NCBI RefSeq assembly: GCF_014931715.1 | Contig: NZ_CP063164.1 | Location: 2,046,001 to 2,110,000 of the forward strand | Source of the DNA: Sulfurovum indicum | GTDB lineage: Bacteria > Campylobacterota > Campylobacteria > Campylobacterales > Sulfurovaceae | Direction of reading: 5' to 3' | Length of the DNA: 64,000 bases | Shown: one piece after another, positions 59,959-64,000 of the stretch | Position numbering within the stretch: position 1 is the first letter of the stretch | Layout of the letters: every line of letters begins with the position of its first letter | The notes under the pieces: generated by a model | Told to the model about the DNA's origin: nothing | The model's database searches: none | The model's input: the letters and a program-made list of their open reading frames with translations, nothing else | Made by a program: the position numbers and the translations under genes

Positions 59959-60626
59959 TCTTCAATCTCAAAGTTTAATGTTGCAGTTCGAACAGTTTCA
60001 TCGGCGAGCTCTCTGTTTGCAGCCTTCTCTTTATAGGTTGCCTGTATGTTCTGCAAACCGCTGTGGCGGATACGTATATTTATCTTTCCCTCTTTGTTGC
60101 TAAGTCCCCGTACACTTCCGTCATACGCAACAGGTATGCCCGAAAGCGGCTTTTTATTGTAAAAAATCTGCAGGGTCGCCTTTTCTCCTGCTTTAGAAGG
60201 CCTTTTCAACAACACAAGTTCCAAGCCAGAGGAGAGAAGAGTATCGGAACTGCTGTCAACTCTCTTGACACTTTCAATACTCCTCCAACTTTTAAGAGAC
60301 ATTTTCAAACGGTTTTTGGGAAGGTTCTTAGTACCGTACGGGGTTTTTGTGAAGTATCCGTTATCTAATGTAATGCACAAAGCATCACAATGCTTACGGA
60401 TACGGACCGGATATACCCTGGGAATATTCAGTGTTTCTGATTCAGTACCATGTTTACAAATGATCTCTTTGATCTTCTTTGGCGTATAAGGGATAATCTT
60501 ATTCCCTTTGTGTTCCTGGCTAGGATGAAGGTGTCCATAGCGCAAAACAGATATCCTGTCTTGCTTTTCTATCCAAATATCATGTGCAATAACGCATAAA
60601 GGCAAAAGCAGTAACGCAAATTTCAA
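59955..60626 (-). CDS. nikK: NikK-like DUF4198 periplasmic protein
   Basis: 223 aa, with a signal peptide (MKFALLLLPLCVIA) followed at once by HDIWIEK, the typical DUF4198 start whose exposed His can bind metal. Two beta domains follow, the second Ig-like (SKAGEKATLQIFYNKKPLSGIPVAY). It leads the nickel-importer operon, and a TATAAT lies at 60693-60698 upstream. Confidence 0.8.
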   Translation of the reverse strand: MKFALLLLPLCVIAHDIWIEKQDRISVLRYGHLHPSQEHKGNKIIPYTPKKIKEIICKHGTESETLNIPRVYPVRIRKHCDALCITLDNGYFTKTPYGTKNLPKNRLKMSLKSWRSIESVKRVDSSSDTLLSSGLELVLLKRPSKAGEKATLQIFYNKKPLSGIPVAYDGSVRGLSNKEGKINIRIRHSGLQNIQATYKEKAANRELADETVRTATLNFEIEE

Positions 60627-60692
60627 AATGATACTCCTGCAATCAAATAGATAGGAGCATCATAGAGGAACAAAAATAATAATGTTATTAAA

Positions 60693-60698
60693 ATTATA
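60693..60698 (-). promoter_or_regulatory. -10 box of nickel importer operon
   Basis: A TATAAT on the minus strand lies 66 bp before nikK. No clear -35 is seen. It would make the nik operon a separate transcript from the hydrogenase genes. Confidence 0.4.
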
Positions 60699-60774
60699 AC
60701 TTCTGCTCTATTTTAGGGACTAAATTTTTCTTTTTTCTGTATCTTTCATCTATTTTACATGCCACACGCAGAGT

Positions 60775-62163
60775 TTACCACTCTTTTCCGTGACAGTCAT
60801 AACAACTTACATTATTTGCGATTTTGGTTCCCCGCAAATCTTTGCCATGACAAAGTGTACAACTGACAACCCCATTGTCTTCTACCCATTTTCCATGACC
60901 ATCCTCATCCCGCCACTGCGATGTAAAGGGATGAACGATATCTCCATTGAAGGTCTTGGCAATAGTTTCACCAGGGTGGCAGGTAAGACAGTTATTGGCC
61001 CCTGTAATATTTGGTTCGCTTAAATTGGCATGGAGATCATGTATCGCATTTGTAAGAGAAGGAACCGTACTGAATCCACTGCCTTGAACCGCATTGATCC
61101 CATGACAGTCCGTACATGAAACACGCATGGTTTTGGATGTCTCTTCCAATCCTGCCGGATTATAGTCTTTCCCCACGGCTTGCAGTTGTGTCAAATAGTT
61201 CTGCACTGCATCCGGATACTCTTCATCATGCTTTCTTAAGATATTTATCTTATAGTCCTCTTCGGGGTCAGCAAGATTTGCCGGACCTGTTTTGGCATAT
61301 GCCAAAGGGTATTTTGAATTTGAAGCATGACACACCATACAATTATTCGTACCACTATCATACATTATGATACGGTCTTTGGTGACAACTGTGCCATTTG
61401 CATCGCTGACTGCTTCTACCCAATAGGATGGATAGATATCTTTTTTGTCAACATACGTGACCGGTACACACTCATGTATCCACTTTTTTGCCGCTGTATC
61501 ATACTGTAAGTCAACAGTCACATTTGAATTTCTTGCCTGTACTGCTTTGAGCGTATACCCCTCAGGATACATAGGTGTTGATGTATAGTCTACAAATCTT
61601 GTATCGATAGAGGTATGATACGGACGAAGTGAAAATATTTTATCTTGATTACAGACAGGGTTTGCATTGACCCTGGCATACACTCTTGGCGCTCTCCAGT
61701 CATGTAAACCATTATTCATACCAACCGGCGGAGGCATTGGTGTAGGTGTTGGCGTTGGTGTCGGTGTCGAGCACTCTTGTTCATAAAAATCACTCAGATC
61801 AAATTCACCATCATTTTTGTCAAGTGTGACAAGCATCGTTTTGTAACACGGTGTATCTGTCGTAATAAGAAGTTGACAGGTTGCATTTTCTGGCAGATCA
61901 AGTTCCACCTTGTCATTGACAGGTACATTCTCATCATCACTCTCTTTAACGCTGACTGCAGGATCTTTGTCAACCCCGATTTCTGCGGTATAGCCATTGT
62001 CGCAACTGACCATGATCGTTGTATCCGGCTGCACCTGGGTAACACTTAGCGTAACTGTCGTAGAAGCAGTGGTATCACTTGAGCTTCCTCCTCCCCCTCC
62101 ACAAGCATTCATTAAAAATACCGTCAAGGTCAGTATTGTCAGTTTTGCAAATGTATTTTTCAT
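60775..62163 (-). CDS. Pentahaem cytochrome c lipoprotein
   Basis: 462 aa from MKNTFAKLTILTLTVFLMNACGG; the in-frame ATG 8 codons earlier lies in the hydrogenase gene end. The lipobox LMNAC puts the lipid on Cys21. A Thr-Pro repeat (about 133-145) links an N-terminal beta domain to a C-terminal region with CxxCH at 275, 350, 392, 435 and 454. A sequon DANGT (N256) is present. It lies 12 bases past the hydrogenase large subunit and may take up its electrons or serve another extracellular route. Confidence 0.82.
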   Translation of the reverse strand: MKNTFAKLTILTLTVFLMNACGGGGGSSSDTTASTTVTLSVTQVQPDTTIMVSCDNGYTAEIGVDKDPAVSVKESDDENVPVNDKVELDLPENATCQLLITTDTPCYKTMLVTLDKNDGEFDLSDFYEQECSTPTPTPTPTPMPPPVGMNNGLHDWRAPRVYARVNANPVCNQDKIFSLRPYHTSIDTRFVDYTSTPMYPEGYTLKAVQARNSNVTVDLQYDTAAKKWIHECVPVTYVDKKDIYPSYWVEAVSDANGTVVTKDRIIMYDSGTNNCMVCHASNSKYPLAYAKTGPANLADPEEDYKINILRKHDEEYPDAVQNYLTQLQAVGKDYNPAGLEETSKTMRVSCTDCHGINAVQGSGFSTVPSLTNAIHDLHANLSEPNITGANNCLTCHPGETIAKTFNGDIVHPFTSQWRDEDGHGKWVEDNGVVSCTLCHGKDLRGTKIANNVSCYDCHGKEW

Positions 62164-62174
62164 TTTATCTCCTT

Positions 62175-63911
62175 TTACAGTCCACATATCGGGTCAACTT
62201 TAAACGATCCAAGCTCTTTCCCCCGTGTATCTACCACATGTACCGCACATGCGATACATGGATCAAAACTGTGTACCGTACGCAAAATCTCCAGTGGTTC
62301 ATTGATGTTGGCCACTTTAAGACCTTTGATACTCTCTTCATAGGCTCCCAACCGACCCAAATGATCTCTTGGCCCTGCATTCCATGTCGAAGGAACTACC
62401 GCTTGATAGTTGGCAACTTTACCGTTTTCTATACGTATCCAGTGTCCCAAGGCACCCCTTGGTGCCTCTTCCACACCATATCCCTGTGCATTTTGGCTTA
62501 CAGCATTGAAGTCAAATTTTGTCCAGCTTGTTAAATCCCCGGAAGCAATATTGGTATTGAGTTCATCAACCCAGTCGGTAATAATATCCGACATAAGTTC
62601 AGACTCCAATGCGCGCCCTATAGTTCTGCCTGCTGAACTATAGAGATGATCAACAGTTATGTTTGCACGGGTAATAAAATTGTCTACATATCCTTTAATA
62701 CGTACATCTCCTCTTGCATATCCGACGATCATTCGGGCAAGTGGTCCCACCTCCACGCGCTGATCATCATAAAGTGGTGATTTTATCCATGAATATTTGT
62801 TATCTGTATCAAGATAGGCTACGCCATTGGTAATATTTTTAAATCCGGTATAATCAGGTGTTGTGGTACCGACGGAGGGATGTTCCGGAGATGGGGCAGC
62901 ATACCATGCATGTGTTACATCCTCTGTCACAAGTGCAGGATCAAAATCAGTGACCTTTGTTAAATCACCATTATGAACGATCCCTCCCGGGAAAAGTTTT
63001 GCAGCCTGTTCAATGGGACCGTCATTGAGAGGAAACCCGCCATATACCAGAAAACTTTTTAGCCCGGCACCCGAACCGGCACTCATCTCATCTTTGTACA
63101 TTTGAGCCAACATATACATATCCGGTATATAGGCACCTTTGATAAACTGACGTACTCTAAGTGCAAGATCTCTGAAAAGCTTCATGCGCTCCGGGTCCCG
63201 AATATCATTAATGGAAGTGATCCCGCCAACCACCAGACTTTGCGGGTGGGGGTCTTTCCCTCCTATAATGGTCATCATCTGCCCTAAATCTCTTTGAACT
63301 TCCAATGCCTGAAAATAGTGTGTAATGGCTACAAGATTTTGTGCGGGTGTCAACTTGTAACTGCTGTTACCCCAGTATCCATTACCAAAGATACCCAAAC
63401 GTCCTTTTGCAACAAATTTTGCCAATCTCTCTTTCATCGCTGAAAATATCGCGGCATCTGCTGTCCATGGTGTCTCACCTGCAACATTGGCCCACTTTGC
63501 TGCCTCTGTAGCTGCAGCATGGGGATCTGCATCAAGTGCGGAGATGACATCTACCCAGTCAAGCGAATGAAGATGATAGTAGTGGACAAGATGATCATGC
63601 ATAAAGAGTGCCCCTTGTATAAGATTACGCATAAGTCTTGCGTTAGCAGGGACCTGGACATTAAATGCGTTCTCAACCGCTTCGATACTTCTTTGAAAAT
63701 GTGTTACCGTACAAACACCACAGATACGCATTGCCATCAGACCACAGTCTCTTGGATCACGTCCTTTTAGAATAGTTTCAATTCCTCGAAACATTGTTGA
63801 TGAACAGAATACATCTACAACTGTGTTTGTCGCATCATCAATAACAGCCTCTATACGCATATGCCCTTCTATGCGTGTGATAGGATCAATTACTATATGT
63901 TTATTCGCCAT
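62175..63911 (-). CDS. hydB: [NiFe]-hydrogenase large subunit
   Basis: 578 aa from MANKHIVIDPITRIEGHMR with GGAGGGA as ribosome binding site. The active-site Ni-Fe ligands are Cys64 and Cys67 in RICGVCTVTHF, and Cys552 and Cys555 in DPCIACAVH. The tail of 20 residues after His558 is the peptide removed during maturation. The sequence is of the group 1 membrane-bound H2-uptake type, feeding quinone or cytochromes. It overlaps the small-subunit gene by 11 bases. Confidence 0.95.
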   Translation of the reverse strand: MANKHIVIDPITRIEGHMRIEAVIDDATNTVVDVFCSSTMFRGIETILKGRDPRDCGLMAMRICGVCTVTHFQRSIEAVENAFNVQVPANARLMRNLIQGALFMHDHLVHYYHLHSLDWVDVISALDADPHAAATEAAKWANVAGETPWTADAAIFSAMKERLAKFVAKGRLGIFGNGYWGNSSYKLTPAQNLVAITHYFQALEVQRDLGQMMTIIGGKDPHPQSLVVGGITSINDIRDPERMKLFRDLALRVRQFIKGAYIPDMYMLAQMYKDEMSAGSGAGLKSFLVYGGFPLNDGPIEQAAKLFPGGIVHNGDLTKVTDFDPALVTEDVTHAWYAAPSPEHPSVGTTTPDYTGFKNITNGVAYLDTDNKYSWIKSPLYDDQRVEVGPLARMIVGYARGDVRIKGYVDNFITRANITVDHLYSSAGRTIGRALESELMSDIITDWVDELNTNIASGDLTSWTKFDFNAVSQNAQGYGVEEAPRGALGHWIRIENGKVANYQAVVPSTWNAGPRDHLGRLGAYEESIKGLKVANINEPLEILRTVHSFDPCIACAVHVVDTRGKELGSFKVDPICGL

Positions 63912-64000
63912 GATATCCCTCCTGTGCAGACTCTTCCTGTGTTGCAGTTTTATAAGCAGCAAACAGGCCTATGCCTGCTGCGATTTGAAAATCTGAAGCA
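63901..64000 (-). CDS. hydA: [NiFe]-hydrogenase small subunit, C-terminal end
   Basis: Only the last 32 codons are in the window (ASDFQIAAGIGLFAAYKTAT... ending GYHGE). A short hydrophobic piece followed by a polar tail fits the C-terminal anchor of membrane-bound small subunits. Its stop lies 11 bases inside the large-subunit gene, the normal order for these operons. Confidence 0.75.
   Translation of the reverse strand, partial: ASDFQIAAGIGLFAAYKTATQEESAQEGYHGE

Overview
This window looks like a chromosomal segment of a Campylobacterota (Epsilonproteobacteria), most likely a Sulfurovum-like chemolithotroph. The phylum call rests on gene content and order: rpoB-rpoC followed by rpsL-rpsG-fusA, a recA-eno-FtsB-like cluster, a Campylobacter-type N-glycosylation (pgl) locus, futalosine-pathway mqnA, multiheme cytochromes c, and a group 1-type [NiFe]-hydrogenase beside a NikKLMQO-type nickel importer. 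The genus is inference. No rRNA, CRISPR array, insertion sequence or phage block was seen.

Layout. Positions 1-17.9 kb are a translation/transcription block on the minus strand. In transcription order it reads tRNA-Thr(TGT), Tyr, Gly, Thr(GGT), tuf, rpmG, tRNA-Trp, secE, nusG, rplK, rplA, rplJ, rplL, rpoB, rpoC, rpsL, rpsG, fusA, starting from a perfect-consensus promoter at 17938-17966. Positions 18-30.5 kb are mixed housekeeping and accessory genes: yaaA, a SUI1-type factor, a YeeE/YedE sulfur-transport pair, a SagB-like oxidoreductase, an exported DUF255 protein, a DksA/TraR zinc-finger protein, a CI/LexA-like S24 repressor, molybdopterin genes, mqnA and gltX. Positions 30.6-44.5 kb hold comEA and a tightly overlapping pgl-type operon (PglF, PglE, PglB, PglD and PglC homologues, three glycosyltransferases, a Wzx-type flippase, and WbpE/WbpD/WbpB-like sugar genes). 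A 12-haem cytochrome c gene leads this operon. Positions 47-56.4 kb carry a SurA-like chaperone, dcd, topA, bioB, an antiporter, a coiled-coil periplasmic protein, an FtsB-like protein, eno and recA. Positions 56.6-64 kb carry the nickel importer, a pentahaem lipoprotein and the [NiFe]-hydrogenase, whose small-subunit gene runs off the window.

Main discovery candidate: the S24-peptidase repressor gene (25075-25728) has a 17-bp near-palindrome of form TATGnCAAnTTGnCATA in its divergent promoter region. The same sequence, differing at one base of 17, lies about 100 bp upstream of recA, 31 kb away. This suggests an SOS-like regulon run by a CI-type repressor in a phylum whose best-studied members lack LexA. 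A 37-codon gene with a good ribosome binding site is transcribed divergently from the same operator and could be an SOS-induced small protein.

Second theme: the pgl locus encodes its own oligosaccharyltransferase, and several exported proteins in the window carry its D/E-x-N-x-S/T sequon. They include the multihaem cytochrome at the head of the operon, the hydrogenase-linked cytochrome, and a coiled-coil protein in the position of Campylobacter CgpA.
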